Source: Clostridia bacterium (lineage in GTDB: Bacteria; Bacillota; Clostridia; UMGS1810). Taken from it: a stretch of DNA of 64,000 nt. The position numbers and the translations under genes are program-made. The notes under the pieces were generated by a model. That model worked only from the letters and a program-made list of their open reading frames with translations. It was not told the origin of the DNA and made no database searches. Below, in pieces: positions 27,967 to 36,294 of this stretch. The DNA lies in contig JAFUPN010000003.1 of assembly GCA_017481205.1 (NCBI GenBank), forward strand, positions 1 through 64,000, in the 5' to 3' direction. Positions within the stretch are counted from its first letter, which is position 1. Every line of letters begins with the position of its first letter.

Positions 27967-29133
27967 ATGTTTGAAGTTCTGACTCTTAATAAAATAGCAA
28001 GCTGCGGTATCGACAGACTTGACAAAAATATATTTAATGTTACAGACGATTGTGCAAATCCGGATGCGATTATACTTCGCTCCTTCAGTATGCACGATAT
28101 GGAGCTGCCCGAAAATCTCAAGGCGGTTGCCAGAGCAGGTGCGGGTGTAAACAATATCCCTATTGACAAGTGCAGTGAAAAGGGTATCGTTGTGTTTAAT
28201 ACCCCCGGTGCAAATGCAAATGCAGTTGCCGAAATAGCAATTGCGGGCCTGCTGCTTTCTTCCAGAAAGATTGTTGACGGTATTGCCTGGGCAAACGGTC
28301 TCAAGGGTCAGGAGGACGTAGGCAAGCTTGTTGAAAAAGGCAAGAGCGCTTTTGCGGGTCCTGAAATAAAGGGCAAAAAGCTGGGTGTTATCGGTCTCGG
28401 CGCAATCGGTGCTATGGTTGCAAACCTGGCTGTAGCTCTCGGCATGGATGTTGAGGGCTATGACCCTTATATCTCTGTTGACGCTGCATGGAGACTTTCA
28501 AGACATATTAAAAAGTCCAATGACCTTAAGATGATGGTTTCAAGATGTGATTATATCACAATCCATATGCCTCTTACAGATTCTACAAAAAACATTATCA
28601 ATGATGAAATGTTTGATTGTATGGGCGACGGTACAAGACTCCTCAACTTTGCAAGAGGCGGTCTTGTGGACAATGCCGCACTTAAGAGAGCTATTGACAG
28701 CGGCAAAATTGCATGTTATATAACAGACTTCCCCTGTGAAGAAACACTGGGCATGGAAAATGTCATCAATATCCCCCATCTGGGTGCTTCAACTCCTGAG
28801 TCTGAGGATAACTGCGCAGTTATGGCGGCAGATCAGATGGCAGATTTTATCAAATACGGAAATATCAAAAACTCTGTAAACTTCCCTGCCTGTGAGCTTC
28901 CTCTGGATAGTAAATACAGAATTACTATTGCTCACAAAAACGTTCCTAATATGCTCAGTCAGTTCTCTGCAATTTTTGCGGATGAAAATATAAATATTGT
29001 AAATATGCTCAATAAGAGCAAAAATGACTATGCATATACCATGGTAGATGTCGATTCCGTACCTGAAGACCTTGCAGAGAAGCTCAATTCTCTTGAAGAT
29101 GTGTGCAAGGTAAGAATTATGGAATTACAGTAA
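27967..29133 (+). CDS. serA: D-3-phosphoglycerate dehydrogenase (short form with ACT domain)
   Basis: SerA oxidises 3-phosphoglycerate, the first step of serine synthesis. The 388-residue enzyme has the dehydrogenase substrate domain (ARAGAGVNNIPID), the NAD Rossmann motif GLGAIGAMVANLA, catalytic-region ARGGLVDNAAL, and NIPHLGASTPESE with the catalytic histidine. The last 75 residues form an ACT domain (VPNMLSQFSAIFADENINI) likely to sense serine. It starts at the ATG at 27967, 8 bases after AAGGAG; the GTG at 27958 lies inside that ribosome site. Confidence 0.95.
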   Translation: MFEVLTLNKIASCGIDRLDKNIFNVTDDCANPDAIILRSFSMHDMELPENLKAVARAGAGVNNIPIDKCSEKGIVVFNTPGANANAVAEIAIAGLLLSSRKIVDGIAWANGLKGQEDVGKLVEKGKSAFAGPEIKGKKLGVIGLGAIGAMVANLAVALGMDVEGYDPYISVDAAWRLSRHIKKSNDLKMMVSRCDYITIHMPLTDSTKNIINDEMFDCMGDGTRLLNFARGGLVDNAALKRAIDSGKIACYITDFPCEETLGMENVINIPHLGASTPESEDNCAVMAADQMADFIKYGNIKNSVNFPACELPLDSKYRITIAHKNVPNMLSQFSAIFADENINIVNMLNKSKNDYAYTMVDVDSVPEDLAEKLNSLEDVCKVRIMELQ

Positions 29134-29185
29134 TAGTTTGTTGAATAAATATAAAAAGAACTGTAGCAAAATGAATTAATATGCA

Positions 29186-29310
29186 ATACCATTCGGGGAC
29201 GGTCGAATAGTTCGCCCGGATGTAGGGACGTACATGCCGTGTCACACAAAAGCGTTGTGCCACGGGGCTTACAGCCTTTCATGTACGTCCCCCACCAGGC
29301 TCTTTTGCGT
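29186..29310. repeat. Hairpin element family C copy 1
   Basis: GGGACGTACATG and its complement CATGTACGTCCC flank a loop with GTGCCACGGGGCTT. Copies lie at 36121-36205 (inverted) and 52821-52970. The rest of the 29134-29404 gap shows nothing further. Confidence 0.85.
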
Positions 29311-29404
29311 GAAGTTTTAAAACTCCACAGTCTGTCATCCTCACTTAATGGCTTGCATAAATCTTCATTTTGCCACAGTCTCTTTTTTCGCCTGATATGT
29401 GATT

Positions 29405-30373
29405 TTATAATTCTGTGACTTCGCTTTTCTTTTGTCTGGCTTTTCTGGTAAGCAGAAGCTTTGTTTTGTGCCATTTGCTCATTTTAATCAGCCAGTCGTT
29501 TTTTTCGCGGGGAGATATCCGTTTGACAGTTTTGATTATGCAGTATTTTTTGTCTGTTCCTGATTTTATGCGGCATTCGATTATAAAATCGCCGTGAGCC
29601 TGGCACTTGCCCAGTGATATAATCCTGGAGCTGCCATAAGTAACCGGCTTGATGGTTGCCAGAAATTTGTGGCAGTCCATGCATCTTGTCCGCATAACCC
29701 TTTTATCTGTAATTGCGTCATTCTTGGATTCATATCCGTCAAAACGTGTCTTGCCGCTGCCACGGCTTTCTTCAATCACAACGTTATTCATATATAGTGC
29801 GTGGTCATCGTATTCAGCCATGCCCCTTTGTATATCCAGCTTTTCAAGAATTTTGCCGGTATAGTAGGCGTCGTTAAGAGCGTCGTGACGCTCCTTGTCT
29901 GCCAATATGCCAAAATACTCCATGGCAAAATCTATGGAATACTGTCTTCCTTTGTTTTCGGTCTGCTGATTAAAAAAACACTGAGCGTTAAACCACTGTG
30001 GTATCCAGCTTGTGCTGAGACCGAAGAAGCGCAGATTGTCTCTGAGCATAGGAATGTCATTGGGTCCCCAAGTAAGAAATACACATCCATCGCCGCACCA
30101 TTGGCGGAATTTGCTTACAGCTTCGGAAAATTTGGCTCCGTGCTTAAGCTCGCTCTGAGTAAGTCCGGTAACTTTTTTTACCATATATTGCAATACGGTA
30201 TATTGACGGGGGGCAATCTTTATTTCAAATTTATCTGTAATTTTTTGATTTTCGTCAAGCTTTACTGCTCCAAGCTGAATGATTTCGCCCACTAGCTTCA
30301 CACCGTTTCTGATTCTGATATGTTCTTTTGAAAAAGGCTGGTTCCATTCCATGTCAATTACAATATAGTTCAG
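29405..30373 (-). CDS. DEDDh 3'-5' exonuclease with an apparent CTG start codon
   Basis: The catalytic DxE motif of this DnaQ-like family sits in NYIVIDMEWNQP, but the only in-frame ATG (30352) falls between the D and the E. Upstream in frame, CTG at 30373-30371 encodes the first residue of [M]NYIVIDMEW and is preceded 7 bases earlier by AAAAGGGGGA. A stop lies just beyond. Relatives usually begin MNYIV, so CTG appears to have replaced ATG. The rest is intact: Asp in LTWGPNDIPM and the HDALNDAYYTG motif (H and D). A basic C-terminal extension of about 130 residues contains a CMDC-type Cys pair. It probably trims RNA or DNA; the exact substrate is unknown. Confidence 0.85.
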   Translation of the reverse strand: MNYIVIDMEWNQPFSKEHIRIRNGVKLVGEIIQLGAVKLDENQKITDKFEIKIAPRQYTVLQYMVKKVTGLTQSELKHGAKFSEAVSKFRQWCGDGCVFLTWGPNDIPMLRDNLRFFGLSTSWIPQWFNAQCFFNQQTENKGRQYSIDFAMEYFGILADKERHDALNDAYYTGKILEKLDIQRGMAEYDDHALYMNNVVIEESRGSGKTRFDGYESKNDAITDKRVMRTRCMDCHKFLATIKPVTYGSSRIISLGKCQAHGDFIIECRIKSGTDKKYCIIKTVKRISPREKNDWLIKMSKWHKTKLLLTRKARQKKSEVTEL

Positions 30374-30475
30374 AGCTGATTCCCCCTTTTTGGTATATCA
30401 TGATTATATAAATTGTATCATATATTATCAAAATTTGCAATAATGGGTAGCATATTCGGGGAAAATATGTTATAC

Positions 30476-30753
30476 TTAGCCTTAGCAACCAATACTGAAG
30501 ATGCCTTAAACGGCGAATTTTTGGCAACTTTCGGCTTGTCGTCCTCGAAAGGCGACAGCCCTCCTTCGTCCTTCGCACCAAAATTTGCTCAAAAATTCAT
30601 CCGTTTTAGGTCATTTTGAGTTTTGGAATTATAAATTTTATTTTAGACAAGGCGAAAACGCAGGGAATATGTAAATATTTCCGAGTATTTTAACGAAGTA
30701 TGAGATAAAATTTATATTTCAAAACCATCTTTAGTGTTGGTTGCTAAGGCTAA
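30476..30753. repeat. Complete 278-bp hairpin element, family A variant
   Basis: The 28-bp terminal inverted repeats (30476-30503 and 30726-30753) differ at two positions and begin TTAGCCTTAGCAACC. The interior shares GACAAGGCGAAAACGCAGG, GAGTATTTTAACG and the CTTTCGG-GTCGTC-like arms with the element at 11107. It ends 8 bases before the ribosome site of the next gene. Confidence 0.9.
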
Positions 30754-30773
30754 TCTATATGGAGGTGATTTTA

Positions 30774-31550
30774 TTGAAAGCTCTACTCTACAGCCCTTCT
30801 GCATCGGTTAACGACGAAAATGCTTTTTTTGAGTCCATGGAGGCTGCAGCAAGTCTTGGAGGAGATATACTTGTTTTCCCAGAAAATATATATACCCCGT
30901 ACAATGAACTCCTTTGCAGTGTTGACATACTGTCAGGAGAGGAGTATGAGGCTGTCCTTGACTGTCTGTACGATTTTTGCGGTGAGCTTGGTTATGCGGC
31001 AGTTTTCAATGCAGCCGATGATTTTGGCTTCGGCTACAGCATTTTTGTTAATCCTATGGCTCATAAGGGTGAAACCTTCAATAAGCTATATTTGAAGCAC
31101 ACCTGCGCAAAGCTTACCTGCTTTGAACTTGAGGATTATGATAAATGTATATGTGAGCTTTTTGAGCCGATAATATACCGCGGCAGGAAAATAGGTCTTT
31201 CAATCGGTGAGGACATATTTTTGCCTCATATTTTTAACCGGTACGGCTCGGGCAAGGTTGACCTTGTCATTAATTCCTTCAGTCAAGATGCCGGGAACAT
31301 ATCTGCGGCAGCAGAAAAAATATCTGTCTGGAAAAACCAGGTTGTTCTCGCCGCAGGTCACAACGGAAGCTGCTTTGGTACAGCTCCGGCAAATGGTATG
31401 ATTTCCGCCCGTAATGAAGGCTTTGGTCTGTACTCTGTAGATTTTGATAACAGGCATTATGCATCTAAGCCCGGCAGTAAGCCTGAGTTTGCCGAGACGG
31501 AAAAATACGTCGGCAAAAATGCCGATAAATATGCACTTTTGCAAAAATAA
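30774..31550 (+). CDS. Nitrilase-fold (carbon-nitrogen hydrolase-like) protein without the catalytic cysteine
   Basis: The best start is TTG at 30774, preceded by GGAGGTG at a 6-base distance; earlier in-frame starts lie in the hairpin element. The 258 residues resemble the nitrilase superfamily: the Glu in DILVFPEN, a Lys in NKLYLKH, and the strand that normally reads G-x-x-I-C-x-D. Here that strand is KIGLSIGEDIF, with Gly where the nucleophilic Cys should be. The protein may therefore be non-catalytic or use another residue. It is preceded by a mobile hairpin element and followed by a terminator; no operon partner gives a clue. Confidence 0.75.
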   Translation: MKALLYSPSASVNDENAFFESMEAAASLGGDILVFPENIYTPYNELLCSVDILSGEEYEAVLDCLYDFCGELGYAAVFNAADDFGFGYSIFVNPMAHKGETFNKLYLKHTCAKLTCFELEDYDKCICELFEPIIYRGRKIGLSIGEDIFLPHIFNRYGSGKVDLVINSFSQDAGNISAAAEKISVWKNQVVLAAGHNGSCFGTAPANGMISARNEGFGLYSVDFDNRHYASKPGSKPEFAETEKYVGKNADKYALLQK

Positions 31551-31578
31551 TCACAGATTGGACTTTTTCGGCTAAAAT

Positions 31579-31620
31579 GGTTCTGTAAAAAACTTGTTTT
31601 TTTACAGAACCTATTTTTGT
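31579..31620. terminator. Bidirectional terminator between the nitrilase-like and HPr-like genes
   Basis: GGTTCTGTAAAAAA pairs with TTTTTTTACAGAACC. A/T-rich flanks serve both convergent genes. Confidence 0.85.
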
Positions 31621-31626
31621 ATTCTA

Positions 31627-31890
31627 TCACAAATTCTCTTCAAAAAACTGTTCAAGCTCCTCAATTGCTGCTGTTTCATCTTCGCCGTTGGCTGTTATCT
31701 CAAGGTTAGTGTCATATCTGAGACTAAGCTCTGCCAGGGTAAAAAGCTTCTTTGCATCTGCTGTTTTGCCTGTTTCACAGTTTTTAACCGTGATGGTACA
31801 GTCATATTTTGACGCTTCCTTTGCCAGTCTTCCTGCCGGGCGTGAATGAAGTCCTTCTTTTTTGGTTATGGTATAAGTGAATTTTTTCAT
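31627..31890 (-). CDS. HPr-like phosphocarrier protein
   Basis: 87 residues, the HPr size. The phospho-histidine motif is EGLHSRPAGRLAKEA near residue 15. The regulatory Ser46 region, normally S-I-M-G-V-M, is replaced by KKLFTLAEL, so HprK-dependent serine phosphorylation looks impossible. The start (ATG at 31890) follows an AAAGG-type site; an upstream in-frame extension is ignored. It is monocistronic and no PTS genes are nearby. It may be a general HPr variant or a paralogue with another role. Confidence 0.85.
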   Translation of the reverse strand: MKKFTYTITKKEGLHSRPAGRLAKEASKYDCTITVKNCETGKTADAKKLFTLAELSLRYDTNLEITANGEDETAAIEELEQFFEENL

Positions 31891-31986
31891 GTTATCAGCC
31901 TTTCGTTTTTTTATAGCTTTATTTTTTACGTTCGTACATCCGCTATACACAAAAATATTGTAAATTTTCTTTATGTTTGATATAAT

Positions 31987-32165
31987 GAATTCAACCAAGT
32001 TGAATTCAGCTAAATTCGCTTATGCGAGCTAAATTGCCTTACGGTAGCTAAATGTGCTTCGCACGCTTATATCGAATTTAATTTAGCTGTTTCGTAGGAA
32101 ACAATTTAGCTATCGAATGAAATGAGATAATTTAGCTTTGCACGTCAGTGCAAAATTTAGCTAAA
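31987..32165. repeat. Array of AGCTAAATT / AATTTAGCT hairpins
   Basis: It begins with a perfect GAATTCAAC-CAA-GTTGAATTC hairpin. Three AGCTAAAT(T) units follow in one orientation and four (A)ATTTAGCT units in the other, separated by small GC hairpins such as GCTTATGCGAGC and GTGCTTCGCACG. It is not a CRISPR: spacing is irregular and the intervening segments are self-complementary. It lies between divergent HPr-like and sigma-factor genes; nothing else is visible in this gap apart from the promoter below. Confidence 0.75.
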
Positions 32166-32232
32166 ATATAGTGAATCTAAACCATTAACTAATTATATAT
32201 CAAATAAAAATGTAAAATTTTTTGAAACAAAA

Positions 32233-32262
32233 TGCAACCTTTTGGGCTGTTAAAAGGTATTA
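32233..32262 (+). promoter_or_regulatory. Possible ECF-type autoregulated promoter
   Basis: TGCAACCTTTT followed after about 13 bases by GTATTATA resembles the AAC-type -35 of ECF sigma promoters. It is placed just before the ECF gene. Confidence 0.45.
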
Positions 32263-32283
32263 TAGATGAAGGGGGGATTTCAA

Positions 32284-32775
32284 ATGTCAGCGGACACATT
32301 AATTCTGGGTATGACAAAGCAGGAGATTGTAGAAAAATATTTTGACACGGTTTATCGCCTTGCCCTATCCCAGACAAAAAACAAAGCCGATGCCGAAGAT
32401 ATAACACAGGATGTTTTTCTCCGATTCGTGCAAAATTCAAAACCTTTCTCTTCTCATGAACATATAAAGGCATGGCTTATACGTGTGACCGTAAACAGGA
32501 CTCGCAGCCTTTTTACGTCTTCGTGGCATAAGAAGACCGAGGCACTTACCGAAGAAATTCCCTTTGATTCCCCCGAAAAAAGCGATGTATATTATGCCGT
32601 TCTGGACCTCCCCCAAAAATACAGAGCGGTTATACATCTCTTTTACTACGAGGATATGTCCGTGGCGGAAATAGGCAATGTGCTGAAACGAAATGAATCC
32701 ACGGTTAAATCACAGCTTCACAGAGCAAGGGAGCTTCTTAAATCAAAATTGAAGGGAGAGTATGACTTTGTTTAG
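32284..32775 (+). CDS. ECF-type RNA polymerase sigma factor
   Basis: 163 residues with sigma region 2 (VEKYFDTVYRLALSQTKNKA, then AEDITQDVFLRFV) and region 4 (DLPQKYRAVIHLFYYEDMSV, EIGNVLKRNESTVKSQLHRA). Start ATG at 32284 follows AAGGGGGGA. It overlaps the next gene, a single-pass membrane protein that is the likely anti-sigma factor. The third gene is an SLH protein, so this unit probably adjusts the cell envelope to an outside signal. Confidence 0.92.
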   Translation: MSADTLILGMTKQEIVEKYFDTVYRLALSQTKNKADAEDITQDVFLRFVQNSKPFSSHEHIKAWLIRVTVNRTRSLFTSSWHKKTEALTEEIPFDSPEKSDVYYAVLDLPQKYRAVIHLFYYEDMSVAEIGNVLKRNESTVKSQLHRARELLKSKLKGEYDFV

Positions 32776-33940
32776 AGATACATACAAAGCGGCAAACAAT
32801 GACATCACACCCGACAGCAAGCTTCTGGCGCAGACACTCTCTCGCATTGAGCAGGGCAAAGTGCGCAGACCTGTACCTATACGGGCTGTCGGTGCATGTG
32901 CGGCGGCACTGATGGTGACTCTGGGCTCGGTATATGCTTATGTGCGCTATACGGATGCAACAAGCTTAGAGGTTGCACCTGAGATTGTAAAAGTGGATAC
33001 CGTTTTTGGCAATGAGACTGAGCAAGCCGATGTTCAAGAGAAATTTATTCAACCCATAGAATTTGCGGCAACAGCCGGTAAAGCATCGGAAGAGAAATCG
33101 GCAAATACTGATGACGGATTGAAATCAATCGAGGATAAAGCCGATAAAAATAGCACTATGAGAAAAACAAATACGAAAACCACTACCAAAAGGGAGGAAT
33201 CTGCTGACAGGACAATTGAAAAGGGTGTTGGTGAGCCGATGTCAACGGATAATTCTGCTGAGAATGCTGCGGTGCCTGCAGATGAAAATATGCAGACAGA
33301 TACAGGCTTGGCAACAGCGGGTATCACAGATTCTTCTGCAATGGCAAAATCGGTTGAACCAATGCCTGCCGGAGGTGAAATGCAAAAGACAGAGGGCAAA
33401 AAAAGCGGCTCCGCTGCCGATGTACCTGTGACGGTTAATTCACTTGAGACAGATATTGCCATGGAAGAAGCTGGGCAAATGGAAACCGTAACAGGAGATT
33501 CAAACGTCAAAGCTTTGTCAGGAGGCGGTTCTGCTGCAAAAATCGGTACAGTCGAAGCAGGACAGCAGGAGCAGATAACCTACAGCGAATATTGTGAATA
33601 TATAGGTTCTGATTTGTATGAAGAGCTGGAAATGCCCGAGGATGTAATTGCCGACAGATGGGTTACGGCTGACTTTGACAGAAACAATGACGAGGTGACC
33701 TTCTCTTATTTTGGAAACGATGGCAGATCAGCCTATATAACACCAACCAGGAATACAGAAAAAATATACAGAAGTATACATGGCAGTCAGTCTGATACAA
33801 AAACATCCGAATATGCTTTTATCTACGGCGAAAGCAATGCGGTTGCTTATATTGTCAGCGATGGTGTGGGCTACACGGTAAATTGCTTTGGCTTCAGACC
33901 GGAAGAATTTGACGGATTGACAGACTCTATACTAAATTAA
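32762..33940 (+). CDS. Single-pass membrane protein, probable anti-sigma factor
   Basis: 392 residues beginning within the end of the sigma gene (14-base overlap, ribosome site AAGGGAG), which indicates coupled synthesis. A short cytoplasmic N-terminus of about 42 residues is followed by one transmembrane helix (VGACAAALMVTLGSVYAYV). Then comes a long, Ser/Thr/Glu-rich extracellular stretch and a folded C-terminal domain of about 120 residues (ITYSEYCEYIGSDLYEELEM to the end). I do not recognise a zinc-binding anti-sigma motif. The role is inferred from position and topology. Confidence 0.65.
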   Translation: MTLFRDTYKAANNDITPDSKLLAQTLSRIEQGKVRRPVPIRAVGACAAALMVTLGSVYAYVRYTDATSLEVAPEIVKVDTVFGNETEQADVQEKFIQPIEFAATAGKASEEKSANTDDGLKSIEDKADKNSTMRKTNTKTTTKREESADRTIEKGVGEPMSTDNSAENAAVPADENMQTDTGLATAGITDSSAMAKSVEPMPAGGEMQKTEGKKSGSAADVPVTVNSLETDIAMEEAGQMETVTGDSNVKALSGGGSAAKIGTVEAGQQEQITYSEYCEYIGSDLYEELEMPEDVIADRWVTADFDRNNDEVTFSYFGNDGRSAYITPTRNTEKIYRSIHGSQSDTKTSEYAFIYGESNAVAYIVSDGVGYTVNCFGFRPEEFDGLTDSILN

Positions 33941-33990
33941 TTCTTTATAAACCACATAATTTATTACTTGCTAAAAGGGAGATGACTTCT

Positions 33991-36054
33991 ATGAAAAAAC
34001 TTATTTCAATGGTTATAGCTTTTGTTATGTGTATGTGTACCTTTAATGTTTTTGCCGATGGAACCGATTTGGCTATGCAGGATGCCCTTGTTGCCGTTAA
34101 GGATAAGATAGACATTCCTGCGGAGGCAAAGAATTTTGAAAGCGGAAGCTACACAACCGAAGCGGGTACGTACTATAATTTTTATTGGTCCGATGATGAC
34201 CACAATATCAGTGTTAATGTGGATTGTGACAGCTTGGGAAGAATAAGCTCCTACAACAGTTACGAAAACAGCAAGAACGAAAGCCCGAAACTGATTCGGG
34301 TTACAAAAGAACAGATTTTTGAACAGGCAGACAGCTTTATCCGCAAAGCTTTGCCGGAGCTTTTTGAGAATTCCGGGGATTGCCTGGTATACAACGAAGC
34401 AAAATCATCGGGCAGGCTTAACCACAGCAATACCCGGTATACCTTTGTATACGGGAGAATGTATAACGGCATACCGGTTTTGAGCAACACTGCTACTGTA
34501 AGCGCTGTAGTGCGCGGAGATAAAGTTCAGATAAGTAATCTTTACTGCTCATGGTATTATAATGCGGAGTTTGATACAGCTTCGGACCTTGAGGGGGATG
34601 TCAGCGCAAAATATTTTGAGCAGTATCCTTTGGAGATGATTTATCAGAAGCAGTACAGCTATATGCCCATAGCAAAATCAAAGCAGGAAGATACAGCAGT
34701 GCTTCTCTATCGCTTCAAGGACGGTGAAATGGGTTATGTATCGGCATCAACAGGAGAAAAGATAGCTGCAGATTCGGTCAATGACTATGGTGTAACCATG
34801 GAAGCTTCTGCGGATATGGCTGCCGGTGCGGCTAACAGCAAGAGCACGTCACGTCTTACCGAGGCAGAGCTTAGGGAAATTGACGAGATAAGCGGACTTG
34901 TATCTCAGGAAGAGGCGGAGAAGATGCTCAAGGAGTATAAGGAGCTTAATATAGGTTCCCTTAAAACACAGTCCTTTTCCGTAAACAAAAGCGAAAATAA
35001 ATACTATATTAATGTAAATATGATTGCAGACAAGGAAGAAAGCAGCCATTATTTCTACGCAAGCCTGGACGGAAAAACCGGAGAAATTCTGAATATAAAC
35101 AATCATATATACAACAGTAAGGGAGCAATCCCCGCCGATGGAGACTATGCTGACGCGGTTAAAATTGCAGATGCATTTGTACAAAAAGCCGCCTCCGGTA
35201 AAATCAAGGAGTGTGTGGCCGAAGACCAGGGAGAAAAAAGCTTTACGGTTCGTTATACCAGATTGGTAAACGGAGTTAAGTATACAGACAACAGCATAAG
35301 CGCAGTAGCAAACGCAGTTGATAAATATATTACCTCCTATAGCTTAAGCTGGGATGACGATGTATCCGCATTTGTCTCTCCCGACAAGGCAATTTCAGCA
35401 GAAGTGGCATATGAAGCAGTAAGAAATACAGCTCCCATTAAGGCGGTATATGTTCTTTCGGGAGGTAAATTTGTAAAATGCGTTGCACCGTCAGCCGATG
35501 AAGAAATCAGGCTTGACGCACTTACCGGTGAGCTTATCAGACGAAACAAGGGGTCTGTTTCAAAGCAGGAATACACCGATATTTCCGGTCATTGGGCAGA
35601 GGTAATGGTAAAAGCCCTTGCAGATGTGGGTATAGGTCTTGACAGTGAAGAGCTGCACCCAGACATGGCAATATGCCAGGCTGATTTTTTGAGACTGATG
35701 CTTTGTGCTTTTCGGTCATCAACAGTTTATCGCAGCTGTGATGCAGACGAGCTGTATGAAAATGTGTCTGACATCATCTCCGAAGAAGAACGGAATGATG
35801 ATGCGGAAGTAAAAAGAGAAGATGCTTTTTATTACATGATAAAATTCATGGGATATGACAAAATAGCTGAGATGGATATTTTCAGAAGTGATTTTGCCGA
35901 CAGCACAGACTTAAGTGGAAATCGCCTTGGCTCTGCGGCATTGCTTACGGGATTTGGTGTAGTAAACGGCGATGACGGCGAGCTCAGAGCCGGTGACAGC
36001 ATTACAAATGCAGAGACAGTGGCTTTGATATATAATTATCTTACAAAAAATTAA
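33991..36054 (+). CDS. Secreted YcdB/YcdC-like repeat protein with SLH-type C-terminus
   Basis: The start at 33991 follows AAGGGAG by 9 bases and opens a signal peptide (MKKLISMVIAFVMCMCTFNV, cleavage after FA). The 687-residue protein has repeated beta-rich units like those of YcdB/YcdC and peptidase propeptides (YTFVYGRMYNGIPVLSNTAT; FTVRYTRLVNGVKYTDNSIS). The last 160 residues are SLH-like (YTDISGHWAEVMVKALADVG). It is the third gene of the ECF sigma/anti-sigma operon, 50 bases after the second, and may be the envelope target of that system. Confidence 0.72.
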   Translation: MKKLISMVIAFVMCMCTFNVFADGTDLAMQDALVAVKDKIDIPAEAKNFESGSYTTEAGTYYNFYWSDDDHNISVNVDCDSLGRISSYNSYENSKNESPKLIRVTKEQIFEQADSFIRKALPELFENSGDCLVYNEAKSSGRLNHSNTRYTFVYGRMYNGIPVLSNTATVSAVVRGDKVQISNLYCSWYYNAEFDTASDLEGDVSAKYFEQYPLEMIYQKQYSYMPIAKSKQEDTAVLLYRFKDGEMGYVSASTGEKIAADSVNDYGVTMEASADMAAGAANSKSTSRLTEAELREIDEISGLVSQEEAEKMLKEYKELNIGSLKTQSFSVNKSENKYYINVNMIADKEESSHYFYASLDGKTGEILNINNHIYNSKGAIPADGDYADAVKIADAFVQKAASGKIKECVAEDQGEKSFTVRYTRLVNGVKYTDNSISAVANAVDKYITSYSLSWDDDVSAFVSPDKAISAEVAYEAVRNTAPIKAVYVLSGGKFVKCVAPSADEEIRLDALTGELIRRNKGSVSKQEYTDISGHWAEVMVKALADVGIGLDSEELHPDMAICQADFLRLMLCAFRSSTVYRSCDADELYENVSDIISEEERNDDAEVKREDAFYYMIKFMGYDKIAEMDIFRSDFADSTDLSGNRLGSAALLTGFGVVNGDDGELRAGDSITNAETVALIYNYLTKN

Positions 36055-36120
36055 ATATAATGCTAGGAATGTAAAAAATGCACAGTGCGAGGCTGCAGCA
36101 AAATGAATTTAAAAAAGCTC

Positions 36121-36205
36121 GGTGGGGGACGTACAAGAAAGGCTGAAAGCCCCGTGGCACGGCGCATTTATGTGACATGGCATGTACGTTCCTACATCCG
36201 GGCGT
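36121..36205. repeat. Hairpin element family C copy 2 (inverted)
   Basis: GTGGGGGACGTAC...GGCATGTACGTTCC, with GCCCCGTGGCAC in the loop, is the reverse complement of the copy at 29186. Confidence 0.85.
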
Positions 36206-36228
36206 TTTGCAGCCCCTATGAACGAAAC

Positions 36229-36261
36229 GAAGCATCATGCGAAAAATTCGCATGATGCTTC
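36229..36261. terminator. Perfect hairpin between convergent genes, probable terminator
   Basis: GAAGCATCATGCGAA and its exact complement are separated by 3 bases. The T-tract is poor on both strands. Confidence 0.6.
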
Positions 36262-36294
36262 ATTCCGTCTATTCTGCTCTGTTTCGACTATATT

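Noticed and set aside
31987..32165. Possible CRISPR array
   Set aside because: Repeats are 8-9 bp, in both orientations, with self-complementary and unequal intervals, and no cas genes are present.
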